From assembly GCA_021780075.1 (NCBI GenBank), contig JAJXZL010000023.1, positions 47,289-111,288 on the forward strand: DNA of 64,000 nucleotides, read 5' to 3'. Below, in pieces: positions 25,900 through 34,733 of this stretch. The translations under genes and the position numbers were made by a program. Numbering within the stretch: position 1 is the stretch's first letter; every line of letters starts with the position of its first letter. The notes beneath the pieces are model-generated. The model was not told where the DNA came from. It did not search any database and worked only from the letters and a program-made list of their open reading frames with translations. The DNA comes from Acidobacteriota bacterium. Lineage in GTDB: Bacteria; Acidobacteriota; Terriglobia; Terriglobales; Acidobacteriaceae.

Positions 25900-26964
25900 A
25901 TGTTTCACACGATAGAAGACCTTCGCATTCAATGGACCAAAGTTGTTCTTCCGCCTGTATTTCTTGAGGAAGAACTGCCGATTACCGATGCCTCCTCGGA
26001 CACCATCTTCAACGCCCGCAAGGAGATCTGCGACATTCTGGATGGGCGCGACCCGCGGCTGCTGGTGCTGGTGGGGCCGTGCTCGATTCACGACACGAAG
26101 GCGGCGCGGGAGTATGCGGGGCTGCTGAAGACGGCAATTCCGGAGTTCGCAGACGATCTGCGGATTGTGATGCGGGTGTATTTTGAGAAGCCGCGGACGA
26201 CGATCGGGTGGAAGGGTTTGATCAACGATCCGCACCTGGACCAGTCGTACAAGATCAACGACGGGCTGCGGCTGGCGCGGCACCTGCTGCTGGACCTGGC
26301 GGAGATGGGCGTGCCGACGGGGACCGAGTTCCTGGACATGATTTCTCCGCAGTACATTGCGGGGCTGGTGAGCTGGGGCGCGATTGGAGCGCGTACGACG
26401 GAGAGCCAGGTGCATCGGCAATTGGTGTCGGGCGTCTCCTGCCCGGTGGGGTTCAAGAATGCGACCTCGGGCGATGTGCAGGTAGCGGTGGATGCGATTC
26501 TGTCGGCGGCGCACTCGCACACGTTTCTCGGGCACACGAAGCAGGGTCAGTCAGCGATTTTTGTGACGCGCGGGAATCCGGATTGCCACATCATCTTGCG
26601 CGGCGGCCGGAAGCTGGTAAATTACACGGCGGAGAGCGTGGAGCAGACAGCGACGGCGATGGAAAAGGCAGGCGTGAAGCCGCGCATCATGATCGACTGC
26701 AGCCACGCCAACAGCAACAAGGATTACAAGCGGCAGGGTGCGGTATGCCGGGATGTGGCCGGGCAGGTTGCGGGTGGCGACAGGCGCATTATGGGCGTGA
26801 TGATCGAGAGCAACCTGGTGGCGGGAGCGCAGGAGCTTGTACCGGGCAAGTCGCTGGTGTATGGACAGAGCATTACGGACGCCTGCATCGACTGGGCGGA
26901 GACGCACACGTTGTTGGCGGAACTGGCAGCGGCATCGCGGGCGCGGCGGACCAAGGGCAAGTAA
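25900..26964 (+). CDS. aroG: 3-deoxy-7-phosphoheptulonate synthase (DAHP synthase, class I alpha)
   Basis: 354 residues. [11 protein letters not shown] aligns with the E. coli AroG start (MNYQNDDLRIK), and the core motifs [42 protein letters not shown] and [10 protein letters not shown] are all present. It condenses phosphoenolpyruvate and erythrose 4-phosphate, first step of the shikimate pathway. An upstream in-frame ATG at 25840 exists, but the AGGAAAG before 25900 and the homology point to 25900. No other aro gene is adjacent. Feedback specificity (Phe, Tyr or Trp) cannot be read with confidence. Confidence 0.92.
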   Translation: [354 protein letters not shown]

Positions 26965-26996
26965 GAAGTCTGGACATTAAAGATAGCGGGAGTGAT

Positions 26997-27109
26997 CAGT
27001 TTGAAAGAAGTTTGCCTCAGGGGCTAAAGTCCGCATTCATGGAGTTCAGTTTATGTACGGGCTGAAGCCCGTACCCTTCACTGAAGCCCGTACCCTTCAA
27101 ACTGGTCCA
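26997..27109. repeat. Dispersed repeat type A, copy 3
   Basis: Perfect 9-bp terminal inverted repeat CAGTTTGAA...TTCAAACTG, with GTACGGGCTGAAGCCCGTAC inside and a second unit CTGAAGCCCGTACCCTTCAA in tandem after a 3-base deletion. Closest of the three copies to an intact palindromic element. Confidence 0.9.
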
Positions 27110-27121
27110 CCAACCAAAGAA

Positions 27122-27175
27122 CGGCTGCTTTTGGGTTGCGCATGAAAAGAGTTCATGCGCGGCCCGGAGCAGCCG
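27122..27175. terminator. Two-stage hairpin between convergent genes
   Basis: Outer arms CGGCTGC (27122-27128) and GCAGCCG (27169-27175) enclose an inner perfect stem GCGCATGAA/TTCATGCGC (27138-27160). On the minus strand a T-rich stretch TTCTTTGG follows, so it probably terminates the methyltransferase transcript and possibly aroG. Confidence 0.6.
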
Positions 27176-27189
27176 CTTTGCGTTTTGGC

Positions 27190-28215
27190 TCAGGCGTGTC
27201 CCATGACGATGGTGTGGGGACTCATGGGGATGGGGTGGCCGGAGATGTTACCGAATCCGGCTTCGTTGTACATGGCGGTGAGTTCGCTGAACGTGTAGGC
27301 GTCGCCAGCGGGGGTGGAGGCGAGCATGGTCATGCTGAAGGCGGCGGGCATGGGCGGGGAGACGCGGTCTTCATTGGGCACGAACTCGAGGGTGGCGGCG
27401 CGTCCGCCGGGGCGGAGGGATGCGCGGACCTTTTTCAAGAGGCCGATGTTGGTTGGCTTGTCGAAGTGATGGAGGAAGTTGGTGAGGAGGACGGCGTCGT
27501 AGGGTCCGCCGAAGTCGACTTCAAAGGCGCTGCCGGGGAGCATGTTGTAGCGGTCGTGGACGCCGGCTTTGCGGGCATTGCCGAGGGCGACGCGAAGCAC
27601 GGGAGCCCAGTCGAGGCCGGTGACGTGGGCTTCAGGGTTCTGCTTTGCGATCTCGATGCCGAAGAGGCCGTGTCCGGCGGCGATGTCGAGGACGCGCATG
27701 GGTCCGTTGTGGCCGTTGAGTACGACGGCGCCGAGCGGGGCGGCCATGGGAGCCATCATGGGCGCCATGGTTTCAGCGAACTGGACCCAGATGGGGTTTT
27801 CCGGCTCAACGGAGCCATCGCCCTCGAGGCTGGTGCGGCCGGTGCGGATGACTTCCGCGAGATTCCTGTAGGGCTCCTGCATGGCGGGATTGGCGAGGAA
27901 GTGCGCGATGGATGCGACGGACGAGGGCGAGCGCGGGTCAAGAAAGGCGGCGCTGGTAGGGGTGTGGCGGTAGTGGCCGTCCTGCTTGAGGAGTACGCCG
28001 TTGATGGTGAGGAAGTCGCAGAGAATGCGGATGCCGCGTTCGGATGCTGCACAGTGGCGGGCGATGGAGGCGACGTCACCCGGGCCTTCGCCGATGGCGC
28101 GGAAGAGATCGAGATCAATTGCAGCCTTGAGAGCCGCGGTGCGCTGATGTGCGTGGAGCATTTCAAACACAAGGCCAGGGGTCAACGGACCTTCAGGGTG
28201 ATTTTGATTGGACAT
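27190..28215 (-). CDS. SAM-dependent O-methyltransferase (dimerising type)
   Basis: 341 residues. The N-terminal winged-helix dimerisation domain (about 15-100, ALKAAIDLDLFRAIGEG) is followed by a Rossmann methyltransferase domain with the SAM-binding VLDIAAGHGLFGIEIAK at about 170-187 and DAVLLTNFLHHF later. This is the architecture of the O-methyltransferase family 2 used on phenols and polyketides. The catalytic base in plant enzymes is His; LLTNFLHHFD supplies candidates. Substrate unknown and no biosynthetic cluster surrounds it. AGAGAGG precedes ATG 28215. Confidence 0.82.
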   Translation of the reverse strand: MSNQNHPEGPLTPGLVFEMLHAHQRTAALKAAIDLDLFRAIGEGPGDVASIARHCAASERGIRILCDFLTINGVLLKQDGHYRHTPTSAAFLDPRSPSSVASIAHFLANPAMQEPYRNLAEVIRTGRTSLEGDGSVEPENPIWVQFAETMAPMMAPMAAPLGAVVLNGHNGPMRVLDIAAGHGLFGIEIAKQNPEAHVTGLDWAPVLRVALGNARKAGVHDRYNMLPGSAFEVDFGGPYDAVLLTNFLHHFDKPTNIGLLKKVRASLRPGGRAATLEFVPNEDRVSPPMPAAFSMTMLASTPAGDAYTFSELTAMYNEAGFGNISGHPIPMSPHTIVMGHA

Positions 28216-28491
28216 GGGAAACCTCTCTTTGGCCGGGCGGGAGATGGAAGGGTGGGGAAACTCTGGCGCAGCCTCGGGGAGTGTATCACTCGGAATCTTC
28301 GTTCGCGCAATGATTTCGACTGCTGGCGAAGGAAGGACTCGCCGGGCAAGGAGCCTGCGTTTTTCTCAAAGTACTGATTGCGCGACGAATTGGCCGGGAT
28401 GGGGTTTGAATGAGCAGGGACGTGGTTGCAACGCCGCTGTGTGCATTTGCCTTGTCTGTAGCACAAGCTTAGATTTGAGGAGAGGTTTACG

Positions 28492-30120
28492 ATGCGATTT
28501 CCGCGGGTGCTGCTCTGCGCGACGACACTGCTGGCAATTTTTGCGGCCTACACTCTGGAGGCACAGGGGCAGGGGCAGACGCAGGGGCAACAGGCGCCTT
28601 CCGACGTGCCGTTGTTTCAGGTGACGTCCACGCTTGTCTTTCTGGATGTTACGGTGCTGGACAAGAAGGGACATCCAGTGGTGACCGGGCTCACCAAGGA
28701 CGACTTCCAGATTACCGAAGACAAGAAGCCGCAGCGCATTTTCTCCTTTGAAGCACCCGAGACGCACGTCATGGGCGCGAATGCCGGAGATGACAATCCG
28801 GACGGAAAAGCGCCGGTGACGATCTTCGTGCTCGATCTGCTGGACTCGAACTTTCAGGACTTTGCGTACATCCGCTATGAGGTTCAGAAGTTTCTTGACG
28901 AGCAACCGGCGGAACTTACCTCTCCAGCCGAGCTGATGGTGGTTGGCAATCAATCTTTGGAGATGCTGCAAGGCTATACACGCAACAAGGCGGACCTGTT
29001 GTACGCGCTGAAGCATCTTCCGGCCGCTTTGCCGTTCAAAGAGATGAATGGGATGTTCTACTGGGACCGGTTTGACCAATCGATCGACGCTCTGCAACAG
29101 ATCGCGTTGCAAAACAAGGGCGTGCCGGGGCGAAAGAACATTGTGTGGGTAGGCCATGGCGGCCCGAACATCGACCTCTATGCGCCTGATATGACAGGAC
29201 AGTTTGCGCAGGATCTGAAGGAGTATGTGCATACCACGACCAACATGCTGGTGGATGCGCGCATGAGCCTTTTTGTGATTTACCCCGGGCTGAATGTTGT
29301 GACCAGAAGAACATCGCTCAGCGAGATGGACGCCGACGCTGACCTCGGGGACGACGATCCTTTTGAAGGCGATATCAATTTTGGTGTTTTCGTAAATGAG
29401 ACGGGGGGAAAACTCTTCTTCCACCGCAACGACATCGACATGGAAATGCAGCGGTCTGAGCGGCTGGGCTCGGAGTACTACACACTGACGTATCAGCCGC
29501 AGGATGTGGGCGATGATGGCAAATTTCGCCGGATTCGCGTGACGCTGCGCGATCGGAATCTGCGTGCTGTGACGAAGACGGGCTACTTTGCACCGGACAA
29601 AAAGAATCCGGTGGATCCCCGGCAGCAGACGATGATTAATATTTCCGAGGCAGCCAGTTCCACCATTTCCTATGACGCTCTTGGCGTGAAAGTAGTGGGC
29701 GTGGTGCACCACCCGGACACGCGCAGCGCACAGTTAACGGTGCAAGTGAAAGGCAAGAACCTTGGCTGGTCTGAGACGGGTGACGGAAGATCTTCCGCGA
29801 GCCTTGTGGTAGCGGCGGTGAGCCGGAGCGGGGATGGGAGTATTGTTGCGTCCCGGATGGAACATATCTCTGTCTCGTCGCCACCTCAGGATCCAACGCT
29901 GCGGGCCGAAGAATCGACGTCGTTTCCGCTATCGATTCGTGTTCCGCGTAAAACGAAGTTGGTGCGCGTGGTGATCGAAACGGAGGAGGGTGGGCGAATT
30001 GGGACGGCTGATCTGGACAGGAAGGTCATTGACACCGCGCCGACAGCACCGACTCCGCAACCGCAGTTGACTCACCATCGGCCGGCCTACGTACGTCCTG
30101 CAGCTTCGCAGACACCCTAG
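28492..30120 (+). CDS. Exported VWFA-related domain protein (acidobacterial type)
   Basis: 542 residues with a signal peptide ending about LEAQGQ. The segment FQVTSTLVFLDVTVLDKKGHPVVTGLTKDDFQITEDKKPQRIFSFE is the opening typical of the acidobacterial VWFA-related family (TIGR03436). The metal-ion-dependent adhesion site is degenerate here: VTIFVLDLLDSN lacks the canonical D-x-S-x-S. The middle contains YYTLTYQP and the C-terminus a beta-sandwich ending in a Pro-rich tail. Function of the family is unknown. It has GAGGAG before ATG 28492 and appears monocistronic. Confidence 0.85.
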   Translation: MRFPRVLLCATTLLAIFAAYTLEAQGQGQTQGQQAPSDVPLFQVTSTLVFLDVTVLDKKGHPVVTGLTKDDFQITEDKKPQRIFSFEAPETHVMGANAGDDNPDGKAPVTIFVLDLLDSNFQDFAYIRYEVQKFLDEQPAELTSPAELMVVGNQSLEMLQGYTRNKADLLYALKHLPAALPFKEMNGMFYWDRFDQSIDALQQIALQNKGVPGRKNIVWVGHGGPNIDLYAPDMTGQFAQDLKEYVHTTTNMLVDARMSLFVIYPGLNVVTRRTSLSEMDADADLGDDDPFEGDINFGVFVNETGGKLFFHRNDIDMEMQRSERLGSEYYTLTYQPQDVGDDGKFRRIRVTLRDRNLRAVTKTGYFAPDKKNPVDPRQQTMINISEAASSTISYDALGVKVVGVVHHPDTRSAQLTVQVKGKNLGWSETGDGRSSASLVVAAVSRSGDGSIVASRMEHISVSSPPQDPTLRAEESTSFPLSIRVPRKTKLVRVVIETEEGGRIGTADLDRKVIDTAPTAPTPQPQLTHHRPAYVRPAASQTP

Positions 30121-30221
30121 ACTCGGCCCCGCGGCGCTATCGATGGCGCGCATGCAGGCGGGTATGGCAGTGTTTCCAACCGGCTATGATGGTTCCGAGC
30201 GCGGGACGAGGCCGCGCGTGC

Positions 30222-31460
30222 ATGTCCGACACCATCAACATCTTTATCTCAGCGGGCGAGGCCAGCGGCGAGCACTATGGCGCGCTGCTGATTGAGGCAC
30301 TGAAGCGCCGGCTTGCAGCGGTGGGACGGACAGGCACATTTCAGGGCATGGGCGGGCCGCGGATGGTGGCTGCGGGCCTGGAATGCGTGGTGCGCGCCGA
30401 GGATATGGCGGTGATGGGCATTACGGAGGTTGTCCGCCACCTGCCGCGCATCTATCGCGAGTTTCGCAAGCTGAAGCGGACCATTCGCGAGCGCAGGCCG
30501 GCTGTGGCCGTGCTGATTGACTTTCCCGATATTCACTTCAGACTGGCCGAGGAGTTTCACCGGCAGGGCGTGCCGGTGATTTATTTTGTGAGTCCGCAGC
30601 TTTGGGCTTGGAAGAAACACCGCATCAAGCTGGTGCAGAAGTTTGTGGACGAGATGCTGGTGATTTTTCCGTTCGAGGAGCGGTTTTATCGCGAGCACGG
30701 GGTGCGGGCGGAGTTTGTGGGGCATCCGCTGGTCGATCAGCCGCTGCCGTCGATCAGCCGCGAGCAATTTGCATGCGAGAACAACCTGAACCCGGAGCGG
30801 ATCTGGATCGGGCTGCTGCCGGGCAGCCGGGCGAAGGAGATTCGCGACAATCTGCCGGAGATGCTTGCGGCGGCGCGCACACTGACGTTGCGCAGAAAGG
30901 CGCCCGCGCAGGGGGAATTCGAGTTCATTGTGCCGCTGGCGCCCACGCTGAATGCCGCCCAGCGCGGCATGGTAGCGAGCATGGTGCAGGGGCCTGGCGT
31001 GGGGTGCACTGTCCGGCTGGCGGAGGATGCCCGCGCGGTGCTGCACCACGCCCGCGCCTCGGTGGTGGCCAGCGGCACGGCGACGGTGGAGGCGGCGCTG
31101 ATCGGCAATCCGTTTGTGGTGGTGTACCGGGTTTCGCGCATTACATACGCCATTGCCAAACGGGTGGTGAAGGTGCCGCATGTGGCCATGGCCAACCTGA
31201 TTGCCGGCGGCAGGGTGGTTCCCGAGCTGATACAAGACGAGTTCAAAGCGGGGAATATCGTGGAGCAAATTGAACCGCTGCTACCGGATGGGCCCGTTCG
31301 CCAGTCCATGATGGAGGAGCTCAGTCGGATACGCGGCCTGCTCAGTACCCACGTTGGGGAAGACAGCGGGATGAGCGGTGGAGCCATTGACCGGGCGGCG
31401 GCGATTACTCTTGAGCGGCTCGGCGTGGCTTTGCTGGTTGTGCCATCCGTGCAATCCTGA
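30222..31460 (+). CDS. lpxB: Lipid-A-disaccharide synthase
   Basis: 412 residues, GT19. The opening INIFISAGEASGEHYGALLIEAL and the later FPDIHFRLAEEFHRQGVPVIYFVSPQLWAWKKHRI, LLPGSRAKEI and ASGTATVEAALIGNPFVVVYR are all family motifs. The enzyme joins UDP-diacylglucosamine and lipid X to make the lipid A disaccharide at the inner membrane. Other lpx genes are not in this window. The open frame starts at 30186; ATG 30222 directly precedes the first beta strand. Its presence confirms an LPS-type outer membrane. Confidence 0.93.
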   Translation: MSDTINIFISAGEASGEHYGALLIEALKRRLAAVGRTGTFQGMGGPRMVAAGLECVVRAEDMAVMGITEVVRHLPRIYREFRKLKRTIRERRPAVAVLIDFPDIHFRLAEEFHRQGVPVIYFVSPQLWAWKKHRIKLVQKFVDEMLVIFPFEERFYREHGVRAEFVGHPLVDQPLPSISREQFACENNLNPERIWIGLLPGSRAKEIRDNLPEMLAAARTLTLRRKAPAQGEFEFIVPLAPTLNAAQRGMVASMVQGPGVGCTVRLAEDARAVLHHARASVVASGTATVEAALIGNPFVVVYRVSRITYAIAKRVVKVPHVAMANLIAGGRVVPELIQDEFKAGNIVEQIEPLLPDGPVRQSMMEELSRIRGLLSTHVGEDSGMSGGAIDRAAAITLERLGVALLVVPSVQS

Positions 31461-31471
31461 ACTGGGCAGGG

Positions 31472-33547
31472 TTGGACCGGATAAACGGCCACCGCATGAA
31501 TGGTTGCAATGCGATGATGACTGCTATGTGTTCCAGAATGCGAATGACGATGTTTGAATCCGGGCTGCGCCTCTTGAGTGCGGCGCTTGGCGCGCTGGCC
31601 GTTGGCGCTCTGCTGGCCGCGCCCCTGCCGGCCCAGACGCCGGAGCGCGCGGGGCTGAAGATTTCCGGCTACGTGATTGACGCCGAGCTGGACACGACGG
31701 CGCACCACCTGACGGCCAAGACCGTGGTGAACTTTACCGCTCCGGCAAACGCGCAGCAAGTGAGCTTCGGGTTTCACCCGGCGCTGAAGGTCACCAACAT
31801 TACCGACGACGGCGGCAAGGTGCTGACCGGTGAGCGGCTGGCGGACGGCACGATCCGCGTGACCCCGTCAACGCCCTTTGTTCCGGAACAGGTGGTGCAC
31901 TGGACCTTCCAATATGACGGCGTCATTACTGGTACTGAGGACGGTCCGGTGGAGGGGCTGAAGCTGGCTGCCATTCAGGAGCCGATCAGCTACCTGCTTT
32001 ACCCGGCGCGCTGGTTCCCCATGTCGGGCTACATGACCGACCGCTTCACGGCGGAGATGCACATTCGCGTGCCGCAGGGGATGCGGGTTTTTGCCAGCGG
32101 AGCGAAGGGCGCGTCGCATCCTGTGACGCTGGCCAACGGCAAGCCCGGCGACCAGTACGACTTCAACTGGGACAAGCCGGGGTTTCCGGGTACCGTGATT
32201 GCGGGGCGCTATCTTGGGCCGTTCACGGCTGGTCCAGGCAATGTGAAGGTGTACCTGACGATCAGCCACCAGGCGTCTGGCAATCAACTGGCGCAGACAG
32301 GGGCCAAGGAGTACGACTTCTTTACGGAGAGCTTTGGCTCTCCGGAAACGAGCCACCTGAACGTGGTGGAGCTGCCGGATGACACGCTGCCGGTGGCCTG
32401 GGCTCCGGAACTGGCGGCCATGATGGGCTCGCGTGTGGGCGACAAGTCTGGCGTGCGCCTGCTGGCCAACACCATTGCGCACCAGTGGTGGGGCTCAGAG
32501 GTGAGTCCGCGGACACTGAACGACGCCTGGATTACGAATGGCATGGCGCGCTACGGCGAACTGATGTACGTGGAAGAAGATAGCGGCAAGATGGCGCTGC
32601 GCACGGCGATTTCAGACGTTTCAGCCGGGGCGCTGGCCTATGACACGATCCCGCTTTCGAGCGCTGGCCGTTTGAATCCTTTCTCGCCTGAATTCCAATC
32701 CATGACGCTGGAAAAGGGCGCGATGGTCTTCCACATGCTGCGCGGGGAAATTGGCGACAATGCATTTCTGGCTACGCTGAAAGGGGCACTGAGCCAGTAC
32801 ACCGACAAGTCCATTACCTCGAGTGACTTTGAGAAGGTGGCCGAGGCGCAGAGCCAGCAGCAGTTGACGGCATTCTTTGCCCAATGGGTGGATGGTACGG
32901 GCGCGCCCACGTTCAACAACAAGTACACCGTTTACCGGCTGGGCAATAACAAGGGCTTTCGGACAATCGGCGACATTACCCAGGATCTTGACCTGTTCCG
33001 CATGCCGGTGGAAGTGCGTGTGGAGACCGAGGGCAAGACCGAAGACCAGAAAATCGACGTGGTCGGCACCGACTCACAGTACGTCATCGATACCTTTGGG
33101 CGGCCCAGACGAATCAGCATTGATCCGGGTGACTGGGTGCTCAAGTCCACGCCGGACCTTCAAGTACGCATCGCCATTCTGAAAGGACAGCAACTGGTGG
33201 CGCAGGGCGACCTGGTGGGAGCTTTGGCCGCGTACCAGAAGGCGCTGACAGCCAACTCTCAAAGTTCGCTGGCAAGCTATCGCATTGGCGAGGTGCTCTT
33301 TACGCAGCGCAACTACCAGGCCAGCGTCAACGCGTATCGCGACGCGCTGCGAGGCGACGGCGAGCCTGCGTGGACGGAGGTCTGGAGCCACATCCAGATC
33401 GGCAAGATTTTTGATATTACCGGGCAGCGCGACCGCGCGGTGAACGAGTACCGGCTGGCGGTGCAGACCAACGACAACACGCAGGGCGCCATCAACGAGG
33501 CCCGGATGTATCTGCAAAAGCCCTACAAGCGGCCGGATACGAATTAG
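31472..33547 (+). CDS. M1-type aminopeptidase-like protein lacking zinc ligands, with TPR tail
   Basis: About 690 residues. A signal peptide (ALGALAVGALLAAPLPAQ) precedes an M1 N-terminal beta domain and an M1 catalytic-type domain. The zinc site is lost: where M1 peptidases have H-E-x-x-H-Q-W this protein reads NTIAHQWWG, and where they have N-E-G-x-A it reads TNGMARY, so the first His, catalytic Glu and third ligand Glu are replaced. The C-terminal third contains TPR-like repeats (about 575-680). It is therefore probably a non-catalytic binding protein in the periplasm. The start is uncertain (TTG 31472, or an ATG between 31496 and 31550; ATG 31538 gives the cleanest signal peptide). It begins 11 bases after lpxB. 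Confidence 0.8.
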   Translation: MDRINGHRMNGCNAMMTAMCSRMRMTMFESGLRLLSAALGALAVGALLAAPLPAQTPERAGLKISGYVIDAELDTTAHHLTAKTVVNFTAPANAQQVSFGFHPALKVTNITDDGGKVLTGERLADGTIRVTPSTPFVPEQVVHWTFQYDGVITGTEDGPVEGLKLAAIQEPISYLLYPARWFPMSGYMTDRFTAEMHIRVPQGMRVFASGAKGASHPVTLANGKPGDQYDFNWDKPGFPGTVIAGRYLGPFTAGPGNVKVYLTISHQASGNQLAQTGAKEYDFFTESFGSPETSHLNVVELPDDTLPVAWAPELAAMMGSRVGDKSGVRLLANTIAHQWWGSEVSPRTLNDAWITNGMARYGELMYVEEDSGKMALRTAISDVSAGALAYDTIPLSSAGRLNPFSPEFQSMTLEKGAMVFHMLRGEIGDNAFLATLKGALSQYTDKSITSSDFEKVAEAQSQQQLTAFFAQWVDGTGAPTFNNKYTVYRLGNNKGFRTIGDITQDLDLFRMPVEVRVETEGKTEDQKIDVVGTDSQYVIDTFGRPRRISIDPGDWVLKSTPDLQVRIAILKGQQLVAQGDLVGALAAYQKALTANSQSSLASYRIGEVLFTQRNYQASVNAYRDALRGDGEPAWTEVWSHIQIGKIFDITGQRDRAVNEYRLAVQTNDNTQGAINEARMYLQKPYKRPDTN

Positions 33548-33679
33548 GAGTAAAGCTGCACTTGGCTGCGAGGCGCAGGAGTCGGGGCGTGAGGGCCCTG
33601 CAAATCGCACATGCAGGGGGCTGAAGCGGCGGACCACTACGGGCTCTCGGATTTGCGGCGGTAGTCCCAGGAAATCCAG

Positions 33680-33713
33680 GGAAAAGAAAAGGGCCAGCCT
33701 AGGGCTGGCCCTT
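33680..33713 (-). terminator. Bidirectional terminator between the M1-like gene and rlpA
   Basis: Perfect 11-bp stem AAGGGCCAGCC/GGCTGGCCCTT with loop TAG; on the minus strand it is followed by TTTTCTTTTC, fitting rlpA termination. Confidence 0.85.
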
Positions 33714-33737
33714 CGTAGTCTCTACAACCTGCTGGAC

Positions 33738-34289
33738 TTACTGCTGATAGCGGCCACTGCCCAGCGAGATGACATCGATCTTGACCATGGCAAGTCCGGC
33801 CTTGGTCATCTGGAGTTTTCTGGCGGCAGCGTAGGAGAGGTCAATCACGCGTCCTGCCTCCAGGTCGCCTCGGTCGGTAATGCGAACCACGACCGAACGA
33901 TGATTCGCCGTGTCGGTGACGCGCACCTTGGAGCCAAAGGGCAGCGTTGGATGGCATGCAGTCATGGCGTACATGTCGAACTTCTCGCCGCTTGCCGTAC
34001 GGCGTCCATTGAAGACCCCGCCATACCATGAGGCGATACCGTGCAGCATGTCGTCTGATTTCTTGTCCTTGACCTTGGCTGGCTCAGCGAGCGAAGGTGT
34101 AGGGCTTGTGGCCGCGGGAGCAGACGGCGCGGTCGCCGCAGGCGCGGACAGAAGCGCAGTTGCCTGCACAGTCTTGGCCGGAAGGGTCAGGACCATGCCC
34201 GCCAGCGCTACACTGGATGCACCCACCAGCAGCCAAAACTGCAGAGGATCTTTCCGGTTCACGTTGCTTGCGTTTCGTCTTATAACCAT
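33738..34289 (-). CDS. rlpA: RlpA-like septal ring lytic transglycosylase / DPBB protein
   Basis: 183 residues. An N-terminal hydrophobic segment (about 17-38) is followed by an Ala/Pro linker and the double-psi beta-barrel domain: GIASWYGGVFNGRRTASGEKFDMYAMTACHPTLPFG and VVVRITDRGDLEAGRVIDLS, with the catalytic-type Asp in NDRG-equivalent ITDRG. RlpA cleaves naked glycan strands at the septum; there is no SPOR domain here. A promoter with TTGAGG (34325-34320), 18-bp spacer and TAAAAT (34301-34296) places the start of transcription at the ATG, so the mRNA is probably leaderless. Confidence 0.88.
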   Translation of the reverse strand: MVIRRNASNVNRKDPLQFWLLVGASSVALAGMVLTLPAKTVQATALLSAPAATAPSAPAATSPTPSLAEPAKVKDKKSDDMLHGIASWYGGVFNGRRTASGEKFDMYAMTACHPTLPFGSKVRVTDTANHRSVVVRITDRGDLEAGRVIDLSYAAARKLQMTKAGLAMVKIDVISLGSGRYQQ

Positions 34290-34733
34290 TTGCCCATTTT
34301 ACTAGTTTGGTACTAGTATCCTCAACCATTTACAAGGGATACACGCAGATTTATGCACAAAAACAGGTGCAATTTTTGCGTAATTCCGAGTAACCTCTTG
34401 TTGTAGTGCGACTTGCAGAATGCACTAAAAATGGTGCAATCACGCCGGTTTTTGAGCCAGCACGACTTGCTACGCCATATAGCCGTATATAAGGAGGGAG
34501 GTGCGCAGCGAGGGGATTGGCGCCGCCAATCCCGAGCCGGAAAAGATTAGCACGGAAGAAGCAGCGCGCAACAAGTATTTACCGGCTGATTTATGGGGGT
34601 TTTTCCACAGGAAGGGGATTTTCCCCAGGGCAGCGGAGGGAGCGGATTGCACTGGGGACCGGGCGCTGTTTGCAGATTAATTCCGGCATCCTGCTAGCGT
34701 GGGATCAGTAGAGATTTCTTGAGGGGCAGGGGC
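34290..34733. promoter_or_regulatory. Divergent AT-rich control region with twin 20-bp repeats
   Basis: Two direct copies of a 20-bp imperfect palindrome, TGCACAAAAACAGGTGCAAT (34354-34373) and TGCACTAAAAATGGTGCAAT (34421-34440), 67 bases apart, upstream of the rlpA promoter. Each has TGCAC/GTGCA arms, an operator-like layout. A palindrome GGGATTGGCGCCGCCAATCCC sits at about 34513-34533. The rlpA -35/-10 is at 34325-34296 on the minus strand. No gene is visible in this region. Confidence 0.65.

Noticed and set aside
27136..28377. 413-codon open frame on the plus strand
   Set aside because: Antisense to the methyltransferase, which has clear SAM-binding motifs and a good ribosome site.
28366..29712. 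448-codon open frame on the minus strand
   Set aside because: Antisense to the VWFA-related gene; no recognisable domain.
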